Origin: an uncultured Paracoccaceae bacterium
GTDB lineage: Bacteria; Pseudomonadota; Alphaproteobacteria; Rhodobacterales; Rhodobacteraceae
Assembly (NCBI GenBank): GCA_937907485.1
Contig: CALESR010000022.1
Span: 1-17,400, forward strand
DNA: 17,400 nt
Direction: 5' to 3'
A program made the position numbers and the translations under genes. Positions within the stretch are counted from its first letter, which is position 1, and each line of letters starts with the position of its first letter. Shown here piece by piece: positions 6,684 to 14,387 of this stretch. The notes beneath the pieces are model-generated. The model made no database searches, was not told the DNA's origin, and saw only the letters and a program-made list of their open reading frames with translations.

Positions 6684-7631
6684 ATGACCCAGACCTTGCC
6701 AACCCCCGCCCAACCCTTCAAGATCGGCACTCGTGGCTCGCCCCTGGCACTGGCGCAGGCGCATGAGACGCGCGCCCGCCTGATGGCCGCCTTCGACCTG
6801 CCCGAGGCCGCCTTCGAGGTTGTCGTGGTCTCGACGCAGGGCGACCGGGTGCTCGACCGCTCGCTGCGCGAGCTGGGCGGCAAAGGGCTGTTTACCCGCG
6901 AGATCGAGGATCTGCTGCTGGCCGGTGCCCTCGATATCGCGGTGCATTCGATGAAGGACATGCCGGTCGATCAGCCCGAGGGCCTGATGCTCGACTGCTA
7001 CCTCCCGCGCGAGGACGTGCGCGACGCCTTTGTCTCGGCCGGGGCGGCGCGGCTGGCCGATCTGGCGCCGGGGCAGGTGGTCGGCACCTCGTCGCTGCGG
7101 CGGCGCGCGCAACTGCTGTTCCGCCGCCCTGACCTGCAGGTGGTGGAATTTCGCGGCAATGTGCAGACCCGGTTGCGCAAATTGTCCGAGGGGGTGGCCG
7201 ATTGCACCTTCCTCGCCATGGCCGGGCTGAACCGGCTGGGCATGGCCAGCGTCGCGCGCTCGGCCATCGCGCCTGAGGACATGCTGCCCGCCGTCGCGCA
7301 GGGCGCCATCGGCATCGAGCGGCGGGTCAGCGACCCCCGCGCCGAGGCGATGCTGGCGGCGATTCACCACGCGCCGACCGGGCTGCGTCTGGCCGCCGAA
7401 CGGGCCTATCTCGCCACGCTCGACGGCTCGTGCGAGACGCCGATTGCCGGCTTGGCGCTGATCGAGGGCGACGACATCTGGCTGCGCGGCGAGATCCTGC
7501 GCCCGGATGGCTCGGACTGCCTCGCCGACGAGGGCCGCGCCCCGCTGGCCGAGGCCGCAGCGCTGGGCGCCGAACTGGCCCGCCGCCTGCTGGCCCGCGC
7601 CCCGGCGGATTTCTTCACCTGGCGGCGATAA
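6684..7631 (+). CDS. hemC: Hydroxymethylbilane synthase (porphobilinogen deaminase)
   Basis: 315 residues, the normal family length. The enzyme polymerises four porphobilinogens into hydroxymethylbilane, the linear precursor of haem, sirohaem, cobalamin and bacteriochlorophyll. Visible motifs: IGTRGSPLALAQA (14-26), GGKGLFTREIE (65-75), the D84 catalytic aspartate in ALDIAVHSMKDMP (82-94), GTSSLRRRAQ (134-143, substrate-binding arginines), RGNVQTRL (157-164), and C250 in LDGSCETP (247-254), which carries the dipyrromethane cofactor by thioether linkage. All expected catalytic residues are present. The ATG at 6684 is chosen from the family start; it has little Shine-Dalgarno sequence. No other haem gene is adjacent: the small peptide gene is divergent upstream and mnmH converges downstream. 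Confidence 0.98.
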   Translation: MTQTLPTPAQPFKIGTRGSPLALAQAHETRARLMAAFDLPEAAFEVVVVSTQGDRVLDRSLRELGGKGLFTREIEDLLLAGALDIAVHSMKDMPVDQPEGLMLDCYLPREDVRDAFVSAGAARLADLAPGQVVGTSSLRRRAQLLFRRPDLQVVEFRGNVQTRLRKLSEGVADCTFLAMAGLNRLGMASVARSAIAPEDMLPAVAQGAIGIERRVSDPRAEAMLAAIHHAPTGLRLAAERAYLATLDGSCETPIAGLALIEGDDIWLRGEILRPDGSDCLADEGRAPLAEAAALGAELARRLLARAPADFFTWRR

Positions 7632-7635
7632 AGGT

Positions 7636-7668
7636 CTGATGTTCGGTATGTTGCATAAGTGACATCAG
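7636..7668. other. Inverted repeat between convergent hemC and mnmH
   Basis: CTGATGT (7636-7642) and ACATCAG (7662-7668) are perfect inverted repeats around a 19-base spacer, five bases after the hemC stop. Part of the spacer (7647-7660) matches 7701-7714 at 11 of 14 positions as a direct repeat. No T-tract follows on either strand, so a bidirectional terminator is only one possibility. A protein-binding site is another. Confidence 0.35.
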
Positions 7669-7715
7669 GCAGCGCAGCCCGCCGATGCGATTGCGATCCG
7701 AATGTTGGAAAAGTC

Positions 7716-8768
7716 TCAGCCCAGCCAGCCCGCCACCTGACGGGCCAGCGCCGCCCGCGCCGCCTCGTCCAGCGAGTCAACCTCGAACACCGCTGCCGCG
7801 CCGCCGCCCTGCCGCAGGGCGGTCCGGGCATAACGCGGGTCGTAATGCTCTTCCATCAGCCGCGCCGCCAGCGCGCCAAACGCCCCACCACTTGCCAGCG
7901 CCTGCCACTCGGCCAGCGTCTCGCGCGATTGATAGGGCGCCAGCCGGGCGATCCGCGCCGCCAGTTCCGGGCCGCCGGTGGTGATGTCGCCATAGGCCTC
8001 GACCAGCCAGTCCGCCCGCGCCGCCAGAGGCGCGGCGATCTCGATCCGGGGCGCGGCGCGCATCGCCGCCCACAGCATCGGCGGCACCCGCAGCGCCCCG
8101 ATCCGGTTCGACTCCGCCTCGACCAGCACCGGCCGCCGCGGGTCCATCGCCGCCAGCTGCTGCGCCAGCACCCCCTCAAAGGCCTTTTGCGACGGCTGAA
8201 CATCGCCCGGAACCAGCCCGAACAGGCTGCCCCGATGATGCGCCGCCCCCTCCAGATCCAGCACCTGCCCCCCCAGCGCGCGAACCCGCAACAGGATGTC
8301 GGTCTTGGCCGTGCCGGTATTGCCATCCAGCACCACCAGCGGCGGCGCCAGCGGCACCTCATAAAGCGCCTGTTGCACCAACCGCCGCCACGCGCGCCAG
8401 CCGCCGTCGATCACCCCGACCCGCCAGCCGATCTGCGCCAGAATCAGCGCAAACGACCCCGACCGCTGCCCGCCGCGCCAGCAATAGACCAGCGGCCGAT
8501 AATCCGCCGGCCGGTCGGCCAGCGCCCCCTCCAGATGCCGCGCCGCATTGCGCGCCACCAGCGCGGCGCCCATCCGCCGGGCCAGAAACCGGCTCTCCTG
8601 CACATAGACCGTGCCGACCCGCGCGCGCTCGTCATCATCGAGCACCGGCAGATTGATCGCCCCCGGCACATGATCCTCGGCAAATTCCGCCGGTGATCGC
8701 ACGTCGATCACCTCGTCAAACGGCAAGGTTCCCAGGTCGGCGATGGTGGTCAGGCTGATACGTTGCAT
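7716..8768 (-). CDS. mnmH: tRNA 2-selenouridine synthase (SelU/YbbB)
   Basis: 350 residues, normal for the family. MnmH replaces the sulphur of 2-thiouridine at tRNA wobble position 34 with selenium, through a geranylated intermediate, using selenophosphate. The N-terminal rhodanese domain (about 8-130) has IDVRSPAEF (21-29) and the catalytic C96 in VYCWRGGQRSG (94-104). The C-terminal P-loop domain has GNTGTAKT (149-156), an unusual Walker A reading G-x-x-G-x-A-K-T. The ATG at 8768 (MQRISL) matches the family N-terminus; a reading frame extending to 8888 would run into the structured repeat and is rejected. The selenophosphate donor enzyme is the SelD fusion at 15146-17326. The structured element (8805-8930) separates this gene from the upstream permease gene. 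Confidence 0.96.
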   Translation of the reverse strand: MQRISLTTIADLGTLPFDEVIDVRSPAEFAEDHVPGAINLPVLDDDERARVGTVYVQESRFLARRMGAALVARNAARHLEGALADRPADYRPLVYCWRGGQRSGSFALILAQIGWRVGVIDGGWRAWRRLVQQALYEVPLAPPLVVLDGNTGTAKTDILLRVRALGGQVLDLEGAAHHRGSLFGLVPGDVQPSQKAFEGVLAQQLAAMDPRRPVLVEAESNRIGALRVPPMLWAAMRAAPRIEIAAPLAARADWLVEAYGDITTGGPELAARIARLAPYQSRETLAEWQALASGGAFGALAARLMEEHYDPRYARTALRQGGGAAAVFEVDSLDEAARAALARQVAGWLG

Positions 8769-8804
8769 GCCCCGGACATACCCCCCACCAAGACGATCCG
8801 AAAG

Positions 8805-8930
8805 CCCCCCTCTTTGCTCTGCAAATATCCTCTGGGGGTTTCCAAGGGGGTGGAAAACCCCCTTGGGCGGGTGTGGGCGGCCGCCCACCGGCGCCGAGGG
8901 GCCTCGATGGCCCCGACGGCGCCGCCCCTG
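8805..8930. repeat. Structured intergenic element, copy 2 (complete)
   Basis: No gene is seen between the permease stop (8931) and mnmH apart from this element. Plus-strand order: C-run (8805-8810), box TCTTTGCTC (8811-8819), two bases, CAAATATCC (8822-8830), G-run (8834-8838). Arm A is a perfect 10-base stem (8842-8851 with 8857-8866). Arm B is a perfect 16-base palindrome (8873-8888). Arm C pairs 8889-8895 with 8918-8924 and 8898-8903 with 8909-8914 around loop TCGAT (8904-8908). The C-run and G-run can enclose the box. Arm C directly abuts the permease stop codon, exactly as copy 1 abuts the SDR stop. On the minus strand it would fold in the 3' untranslated region of the permease mRNA and upstream of mnmH, so it may end or insulate transcription between them. 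Confidence 0.85.
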
Positions 8931-11453
8931 TCAATCCTGCGCGCGCAGCACCCCCGCCGGCCGCGCCGCCAGCGGCCGCAGCGCAAAGACCAGCCCGGCC
9001 AGCAGCACCGCCAGCACGCCCCCGGCAACGATCCACAGCGCCGAGCCCAGCGCAAAGTGGAACGGCAGTTCCATCACCAGCACCAGAATCGCCCAGGCCG
9101 CGCCCGCCCCGGCGGCGATCGCCACCAGCCCCGCCGCCGCCCCCATCAGGCCCGAGCGCAGCGCGAAACTGGCCAGAATATGCGCCCGCGTCGCGCCCAG
9201 CGTCTTGAGCACCGCCGCTTCAAAGATCCGCGCCCGTTCCCCTGCCGCCGCCGCGCCGATCAGCACGGCAAAGCCGGTCGCCAGTGTCGCCAGCGCCGCC
9301 AGCCCGGTGGCCGAGGCCAGCGCGCCCAGGGCCTCGCCGACCCGCGCCGCCGCTTCGCGGATCGGGATCGCCGTCACGCCGGGAAACTGCGCTCCCAGAG
9401 CGCGCAGGATCGCCCCCTCGCTGCCCTCGGGCGCTCGGGCGGTGGCGATCACCGAATGCGGCGCGGCTTGCAGCGCGGCGGGGTTGAAGGTCATCACAAA
9501 GCCGATGCCACCGGTGCGAAAATCCAGCGTGCGGAAATTGGCGATCGTCCCGGTGATGTCGCGGCCCAGCACATTGACGGTGATCGTATCGCCCAGCCTC
9601 AGCCCCAGTTCTGCCCCCTCGTCGGCGCCAAAGCTGATGAGCGGCGGCCCGGCATAGCCCTCGGGCCACCACGCGCCTTCGGTCAGGTGCAGATCACCCT
9701 GCTCGGCGGCATAGGTCAGCCCCCGGTCGCCGCGCAGCACCCAGTGGTTGCCGTATTCGCTCGCCGGGCGGCCGTTGATCGCGCTGATGACGCCGCGCAG
9801 TTGCGGCGCGGTGCGGATATCGGCAACCCCTTCGAATCCGGCCAGAACCGTCTCGAATTCCTCGACCTGCCCGGCAGGAATATCGAGGAAAAAGAACGAC
9901 GGCGCCTGATCGGGCATCTCGGTGGCAATCGCCCGGCGCAGGTTGGCGTCGATCTGGCCGACCGTCGCCAGCACCGTCAGCCCGAGGCCCAGCGACAGCA
10001 CCACCGCCACCGCCCCCTCGCGCGGGTTGCCCATCGCCCCCAGCGCCAGCCGCAGCGCGGTATGCCCGCGCAGCGCCTTCGCCCGCGCGGCCCGGCGGGC
10101 GAGGGCCCGCAGACCCAGCGCCACCAGCCACAGCATCCCCAGCGCCACCGCGATACCGCCCGCCGCACCGGCGGCCAGCATCCATGCGCCGGAAAACCCC
10201 ACGGCCGCGCCGATCAGCGCCGCCACGGCCAAACCCAGCGCCAGCAGCAGGGCCGGGCGCGGCCATCCGCGCGCGTCACTGCCGATGCCCCGATACAGCG
10301 CCGCCGCCCGCACCTGTTCCACCCGCGCCAGTGGCCACAGGGTGAACACCAACGCCGTCAGCACGCCGTAGAGCGCCGCCTCGGCCAGCGGCGCCGGATA
10401 GAGGCCCACCGCAATCGGCACCGGCAGGCTGCCCTGCACCAAAGGCCCCAGCGCCAGCACCGCTCCACCGCCCAGCACCAGCCCCAGCACCACCCCCAGC
10501 AGGGTCAGCGCGCCGATCTGCAGGAAATAGATCGCAAAGATCATCCGCCCCTCGGCGCCCAGCGTCTTCAGCGTGGCGATCACCCCGGTCTTGGCGTCGA
10601 GATGGCTGCGCACCGCCGCCGACACCCCGATGCCGCCGACCGCCAGCCCGGCCAGCCCGACCAGCACCAGAAAGGCGCCGATCCGGTCGACGAACCGCGC
10701 CACCGCGGGCTCGGCCCGGCTGGCATCGCGCCAGCGCATCCCGGCGTCGTGGAATGTGTCGATCAGCGAGGCCCGCACCCGCGCCAGCGTATCACCCGGC
10801 CGCAGGATCAGCCGATACGAGGTGTCATAGAGCGACCCCGCCGCCAACAACCCGGCGTCCTGCAGCGCCTCGGTCGCCACCAGCGTGCGCGGGCCAAAGC
10901 CAAAGCCACCACCCACCGTATCAGGCTCGCGCCGCAGGGCGGCCATGATGACGAACGCCTGCGTGCCCAGCCGGAATTGGTCGCCCACCGCCAGCCCCAG
11001 CCGGTCGATCAGCACCGGGTCCAGCGCCGCGCCCGGCAGCCCATCGCGCCCGGCCAGCACCTCGGCCATGCTCAGCGCGGGCTCCAGCACCGGCGCGCCG
11101 ACCAGCGGCCAGTTGGCATCCACCGCCTTGACCTGCGTCAGCGCGCGGTCCGAGCCATCCGGCAGCACCGCCATCGAGCGAAAATCCACCACCTCGGCCC
11201 AGGCGGCGGCGTTGGCGTCCAGCCACGCCACCAGCGCCGCATCGGCAAAGCGGTAGGTCAGCCGCACCTCGGCATCGCCGCCCAGCAGCGCACGACCCTC
11301 ACGCGCGAGGCCAGCCTCGATGGCGGACCGCACTGTGCCGACCGCGGCAATCGCCCCCACCCCCAGCGCGAGGCAGAGCAGAAAGATGCGAAACCCGGCC
11401 AGCCCGCCGCGCAATTCGCGCCGCGCCAGCCTTGCCGCCAGCATCAGGCTCAT
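8931..11453 (-). CDS. ABC transporter permease, FtsX/YbbP type
   Basis: 840 residues, similar to E. coli YbbP (about 800). It is an inner-membrane permease of the MacB/FtsX superfamily. About ten membrane segments can be seen: near 23-40, 258-280, 305-335, 354-376, 400-422, 424-448, 478-500, 704-727, 758-785 and 800-825. Large periplasmic domains lie between segments 1 and 2 and between the seventh and eighth. The two FtsX cores carry the typical coupling-loop sequences VIATLKTLGAEGRMI (291-305) and, near the end, AAVLKTLGATRAHIL. It should act with the ATPase encoded just upstream, overlapping by 4 bases (ATGA). The exported substrate is unknown; the adjacency to tesA suggests a lipid or lysophospholipid link but does not prove one. 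The stop codon directly abuts structured element copy 2. Confidence 0.94.
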   Translation of the reverse strand: MSLMLAARLARRELRGGLAGFRIFLLCLALGVGAIAAVGTVRSAIEAGLAREGRALLGGDAEVRLTYRFADAALVAWLDANAAAWAEVVDFRSMAVLPDGSDRALTQVKAVDANWPLVGAPVLEPALSMAEVLAGRDGLPGAALDPVLIDRLGLAVGDQFRLGTQAFVIMAALRREPDTVGGGFGFGPRTLVATEALQDAGLLAAGSLYDTSYRLILRPGDTLARVRASLIDTFHDAGMRWRDASRAEPAVARFVDRIGAFLVLVGLAGLAVGGIGVSAAVRSHLDAKTGVIATLKTLGAEGRMIFAIYFLQIGALTLLGVVLGLVLGGGAVLALGPLVQGSLPVPIAVGLYPAPLAEAALYGVLTALVFTLWPLARVEQVRAAALYRGIGSDARGWPRPALLLALGLAVAALIGAAVGFSGAWMLAAGAAGGIAVALGMLWLVALGLRALARRAARAKALRGHTALRLALGAMGNPREGAVAVVLSLGLGLTVLATVGQIDANLRRAIATEMPDQAPSFFFLDIPAGQVEEFETVLAGFEGVADIRTAPQLRGVISAINGRPASEYGNHWVLRGDRGLTYAAEQGDLHLTEGAWWPEGYAGPPLISFGADEGAELGLRLGDTITVNVLGRDITGTIANFRTLDFRTGGIGFVMTFNPAALQAAPHSVIATARAPEGSEGAILRALGAQFPGVTAIPIREAAARVGEALGALASATGLAALATLATGFAVLIGAAAAGERARIFEAAVLKTLGATRAHILASFALRSGLMGAAAGLVAIAAGAGAAWAILVLVMELPFHFALGSALWIVAGGVLAVLLAGLVFALRPLAARPAGVLRAQD

Positions 11454-12145
11454 GCTGCCACCGCCGCTCGGGTCACCCGGTCGATGCGCCCGTCGCGCAG
11501 ATGCACCACCCGGTCACAGCGCGCCGCCAGCTCGGCCGAATGCGTCACCAACACCAGCGTCGCGCCATGCCGGTCGCGCAGGCCGAACAGCAGGTCCATG
11601 ATCGCCTGTCCGTTGGCGCCGTCGAGGTTGCCTGTCGGCTCGTCGGCCAGCAGGATACGCGGGCGGGGCGCTGCGGCACGCGCCAGCGCCACGCGCTGCT
11701 GCTCGCCGCCCGACATCTGCGCCGGGTAATGGTGCAGCCGGGCGCCCAGCCCCACGGCGACCAACTCGGCCTCGGCGCGCTCGAACGCATCCTTGCGCCC
11801 GGCCAGTTCCAGCGGCGTCGCCACATTCTCCAGCGCGGTCATCGTCGGGATCAGGTGAAACGACTGAAACACCACCCCCATCGACTCGCGCCGCAGCCGC
11901 GCCAGCGCGTCCTCGTTCATCGCCGTCAGATCATGCCCCAGCGCCATAAGCCGCCCGCCCGTCGCGCGCTCCAGCCCGCCCATCAGCATCAAGAGCGAGG
12001 ATTTCCCCGACCCCGACGGCCCCACCAGCCCGACCGACTCGCCCGCCTCAATTTCCAGCGAGATGCCGCGCAAGATCTCGACAGGGCCGGCATTGCCCTG
12101 CAAGGTCAGGCGGGCATCGGTCAGCGACAGAACGGGTTCGGGCAT
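11450..12145 (-). CDS. ABC transporter ATP-binding protein, YbbA/LolD type
   Basis: 231 residues. Walker A is GPSGSGKSS (42-50), the Q-loop is Q94 in VVFQSFHLIP, the signature is MSGGEQQ (144-150), Walker B is ILLADEP (164-170) and the H-loop is H202. The sequence style (FQSFHLIPTMTALENV, DEPTGNLD) is that of the MacB/LolD/YbbA group, which powers FtsX-type permeases; the partner is the 840-residue permease whose start overlaps this stop. The ATG at 12145 has AAAGGA upstream at moderate spacing. It is divergent from tesA and the two start codons share two base pairs (CATG at 12143-12146), so each promoter must lie inside the other's coding sequence or further away. Confidence 0.95.
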   Translation of the reverse strand: MPEPVLSLTDARLTLQGNAGPVEILRGISLEIEAGESVGLVGPSGSGKSSLLMLMGGLERATGGRLMALGHDLTAMNEDALARLRRESMGVVFQSFHLIPTMTALENVATPLELAGRKDAFERAEAELVAVGLGARLHHYPAQMSGGEQQRVALARAAAPRPRILLADEPTGNLDGANGQAIMDLLFGLRDRHGATLVLVTHSAELAARCDRVVHLRDGRIDRVTRAAVAA

Positions 12146-12830
12146 GAAAACAATCCTTTGGGCTCTCTGGAACCGATATGGGGTCGCGCGCGGCGCAGGC
12201 AAGCGGCTGGGCGCCGTCGCAGCCGTGGTTTTCACGCTGACAGGCGCGGTTTCCGTCGCGGCGCAGGATCTGCGCATCGCCGCCTTGGGCGATTCGCTGA
12301 CCGCGGGCTATGGGCTGGCGCCGGGCGAGGGGCTGGTGCCGCAGTTGGAGGGCTGGTTGCGCGCCCGCGGCCACGCCGTGCAGGTGCTCAACGCCGGGGT
12401 CAGCGGCGACACCACCTCGGGCGGGCTGGCGCGGCTCGACTGGACGCTGGCCGACGCGCCACAGGCGATGATCGTCGCCTTGGGCGGCAATGACCTGCTG
12501 CGTGGTATCGACCCGGCCCTGGCGCGCGCCAATCTGGCGGCGATCCTGACCCGGCTGCAGGCCGAAGGCGTGCCGACGCTGCTGGTCGGGCTGAACGCGC
12601 CGGGCAATTATGGCCCCGAGTATCAGGCGGCCTTCAACGCCATCTATCCCGACCTCGCCGCGGCGCATGACGCGCTGCTGCTGGCCGACCTCCTGGCCCC
12701 GATCACCGCGCAGGGGCCGACCGGGCTGATGCAGGCCGACATGATCCACCCGAACCCCGCCGGGGTGGCGCTGGTGGTCGAAACCCTCGGGCCCAGCGTC
12801 GAGGCCCTGCTGGCGCGCATCGGCGGCTGA
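12144..12830 (+). CDS. tesA: GDSL-type esterase / acyl-CoA thioesterase I / lysophospholipase, TesA-like
   Basis: 228 residues. An N-terminal Sec signal fits: KRLGAVAAVVFTLTGAVSVAA (20-40) with a likely cut after VAA40. The SGNH hydrolase blocks are complete: block I ALGDSLTAGYG (47-57, nucleophile S51), block II Gly in NAGVSGDTTSGG (G88), block III GGND (114-117, N116) and block V DMIHPN (D199 and H202). Periplasmic enzymes of this family hydrolyse acyl thioesters, lysophospholipids and aryl esters. The ATG at 12144 is chosen because it gives a full signal peptide and abuts the divergent ATPase start; the ribosome binding site is weak. The divergent tesA / ybbA-ybbP arrangement is the same as in E. 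coli. Its stop lies 4 bases from that of the convergent enolase-superfamily gene. Confidence 0.95.
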   Translation: MKTILWALWNRYGVARGAGKRLGAVAAVVFTLTGAVSVAAQDLRIAALGDSLTAGYGLAPGEGLVPQLEGWLRARGHAVQVLNAGVSGDTTSGGLARLDWTLADAPQAMIVALGGNDLLRGIDPALARANLAAILTRLQAEGVPTLLVGLNAPGNYGPEYQAAFNAIYPDLAAAHDALLLADLLAPITAQGPTGLMQADMIHPNPAGVALVVETLGPSVEALLARIGG

Positions 12831-12834
12831 GCGC

Positions 12835-13995
12835 TCACAATCCCTCGTTCAGCGTCGCGTGATACAGCGCGGCATAGGCGCTGTCCGGCGCCGCGCCCTC
12901 GTCGCTGGCGCGGTAGCTGGCGCGCTCCAGCCACTCCGGATTGATCGTCAGACCCCAGCCCGGCAACTCGCTGACCCGCAAACCGCCCGCCTCGACGGCA
13001 AAGGGCTGGCCCAGGAAAAGATCGCGCTGCCACGGGTAATACCCGTCCCCTTCGATGGAAAATTCGAGGTATTTCCCCGCATTGGGGATCGCCCGCAGCA
13101 GATGCATCGTCGCCATCGTCACCAGCCCCAGATTGGCGGCATGGGGCGTCACCGGCAGCCCGGCCTCGGCGGCCATCCGCGCCACCTGCAGGGTTTTTGC
13201 CAACCCGCCCAGATACATCACATCGGGCTGCACCACATCGACGGCCCGGCTGGCGATCATCCGGGCAAATGTCGCCATGTCCACATCCTGCTCGCCGCCG
13301 GTGACGTCGATCTCCAGCGCCTCGGTGACGGCGCGGGTGGCCTCCAGATCCCACCATAGCACCGGCTCCTCATAATGGCCGACACCGTGGTCTTGCAGCA
13401 TCTGCCCCACCGCAATCGCCCGCGGCACCGAAAAGCCCGAGTTGGCATCAACCAGCGTCTCGATCCCCGGCAGGGCGGCGGTAACGGCGGGGATGATCGC
13501 CTCGGTGCGGCCCGGCCATTGGTCGCGGTCCTCGCCCATCTCGGCGCCGATGCGGAACTTGGCGGCGGTAAAGCCCTGCTCGGCACAGATCCGCCGCAAC
13601 CGCTCGGCCTCGTCCTCGGGCGTGATGTCGCGGCGCATCGAACTGGCATAGGCGCGCACAATGCCCGCGCTGCCGCCGATCAACGCCGCCACCGGCAGCC
13701 CGGCGCGCTGGCCCGCCATGTCCCACAACGCGGTGTCCAGCCCGGCCATCGCCCGGTTGCGATAGCTGCCGGGGTATTTGTGCTCGGCCCGCTCGATGCG
13801 CTGCACCAGCGCGGCGATGTCGCCGCAGTCCTGCCCCAGCGCCCAGGGGGCGATCTGGCGATGAAACACCGCGGCGGTGATATCGGCGTTATAGGTCGAG
13901 GTCTGGCCCCAGCCGGTCACGCCATCCTCGGCGGTGGCGCGCACAAAGCAGACGAATTCGTCGTGAAAGGTCTCGAGTCGGGTCAGGCGCGGCAT
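12835..13995 (-). CDS. Mandelate racemase / muconate lactonizing enzyme family protein (enolase superfamily)
   Basis: 386 residues. An N-terminal capping domain is followed by a modified TIM barrel. Visible catalytic elements: K146-F-R148 (the KxK/KxR base motif on strand 2), metal ligands D183 (VDANSG), E209 or E210 (YEEP) and E235 (GGEQ), the His-Asp dyad D258 (VVQPDVMYLGG) and H285 (TPHAANLGL), and E311 near strand 8. The His/Asp dyad places it in the mandelate-racemase subgroup, so it is probably an acid-sugar dehydratase or a racemase of hydroxy acids rather than a muconate cycloisomerase. The substrate is unknown; no sugar transporter or aldolase is adjacent. The ATG at 13995 has GGAGG about 9 bases upstream. 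It lies 59 bases after the GIY-YIG gene on the same strand. Confidence 0.93.
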   Translation of the reverse strand: MPRLTRLETFHDEFVCFVRATAEDGVTGWGQTSTYNADITAAVFHRQIAPWALGQDCGDIAALVQRIERAEHKYPGSYRNRAMAGLDTALWDMAGQRAGLPVAALIGGSAGIVRAYASSMRRDITPEDEAERLRRICAEQGFTAAKFRIGAEMGEDRDQWPGRTEAIIPAVTAALPGIETLVDANSGFSVPRAIAVGQMLQDHGVGHYEEPVLWWDLEATRAVTEALEIDVTGGEQDVDMATFARMIASRAVDVVQPDVMYLGGLAKTLQVARMAAEAGLPVTPHAANLGLVTMATMHLLRAIPNAGKYLEFSIEGDGYYPWQRDLFLGQPFAVEAGGLRVSELPGWGLTINPEWLERASYRASDEGAAPDSAYAALYHATLNEGL

Positions 13996-14054
13996 GGATG
14001 CGGTCCTCCGGGTTTGGCGCAGGGTTGCGCAACCGACCCGGCGGTGCAAGCGCT

Positions 14055-14387
14055 TCAGAGCGGCCGCGCGCCCGGTTGCGCCAGCCAATGCGCCAGCCGC
14101 TCCTTGAGCAGTCGCGCCCGCACCAGCGGCGCCAGCTCAGGGTCGATGGTTTCCAGCACGCCAAAGGTCAGCCCCTCGGCCGCCGCCGCCTGCAGCGCCG
14201 GGTTGGGGTGGCTGCCGTGCTTCAGGGTGAACCGCAGGCGGTTCTCGATACTGTCCAGCGTCGGCGTCGCACCGACCCAGGCCGACGTGCCGCCGCGCAT
14301 CTCGTAAATGCCGGCGACGGCGGGGCGGTCGCGATACGCGTCCACAGCGGCCTTGCGCTCGGTCAGGGGAACTTTCGAGACGCTCAT
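14055..14387 (-). CDS. Small GIY-YIG nuclease-family protein
   Basis: 110 residues. The core motif AGIYEM (25-30) is followed by AWVG (36-39) in the position of the YIG strand, with Trp for Tyr. A conserved-looking Arg follows in IENRLRF (R50), then H60-P-N62 and a Glu near residue 79 (VLETID), matching the metal-binding Glu of the fold. It is a stand-alone GIY-YIG domain of the small type common in alphaproteobacteria. Nuclease activity is plausible by family but not shown, and the YIG Tyr replacement is a caution. The start overlaps the stop of the TerB-like gene by 4 bases (ATGA), which implies coupled translation. Confidence 0.8.
   Translation of the reverse strand: MSVSKVPLTERKAAVDAYRDRPAVAGIYEMRGGTSAWVGATPTLDSIENRLRFTLKHGSHPNPALQAAAAEGLTFGVLETIDPELAPLVRARLLKERLAHWLAQPGARPL

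Noticed and set aside
8769..8888. 40-residue N-terminal extension of MnmH
   Set aside because: The extension is translated from the structured repeat, and the rhodanese domain begins normally at MQRISL.
8763..11729. A 988-codon open frame on the plus strand
   Set aside because: It runs antisense to the clear permease and ATPase genes, crosses the structured element, and encodes Arg/Gln/His-rich low-complexity sequence typical of high-GC antisense frames.
12146..12277. 44-residue N-terminal extension of the YbbA-like ATPase into tesA
   Set aside because: It is antisense to the tesA signal peptide, and the ABC domain starts normally from the ATG at 12145.
13996..14088. N-terminal extension of the enolase-superfamily protein
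   Set aside because: It runs into the upstream GIY-YIG gene and lacks a ribosome binding site; the ATG at 13995 has GGAGG upstream and MPRLTRLETF fits the family start.
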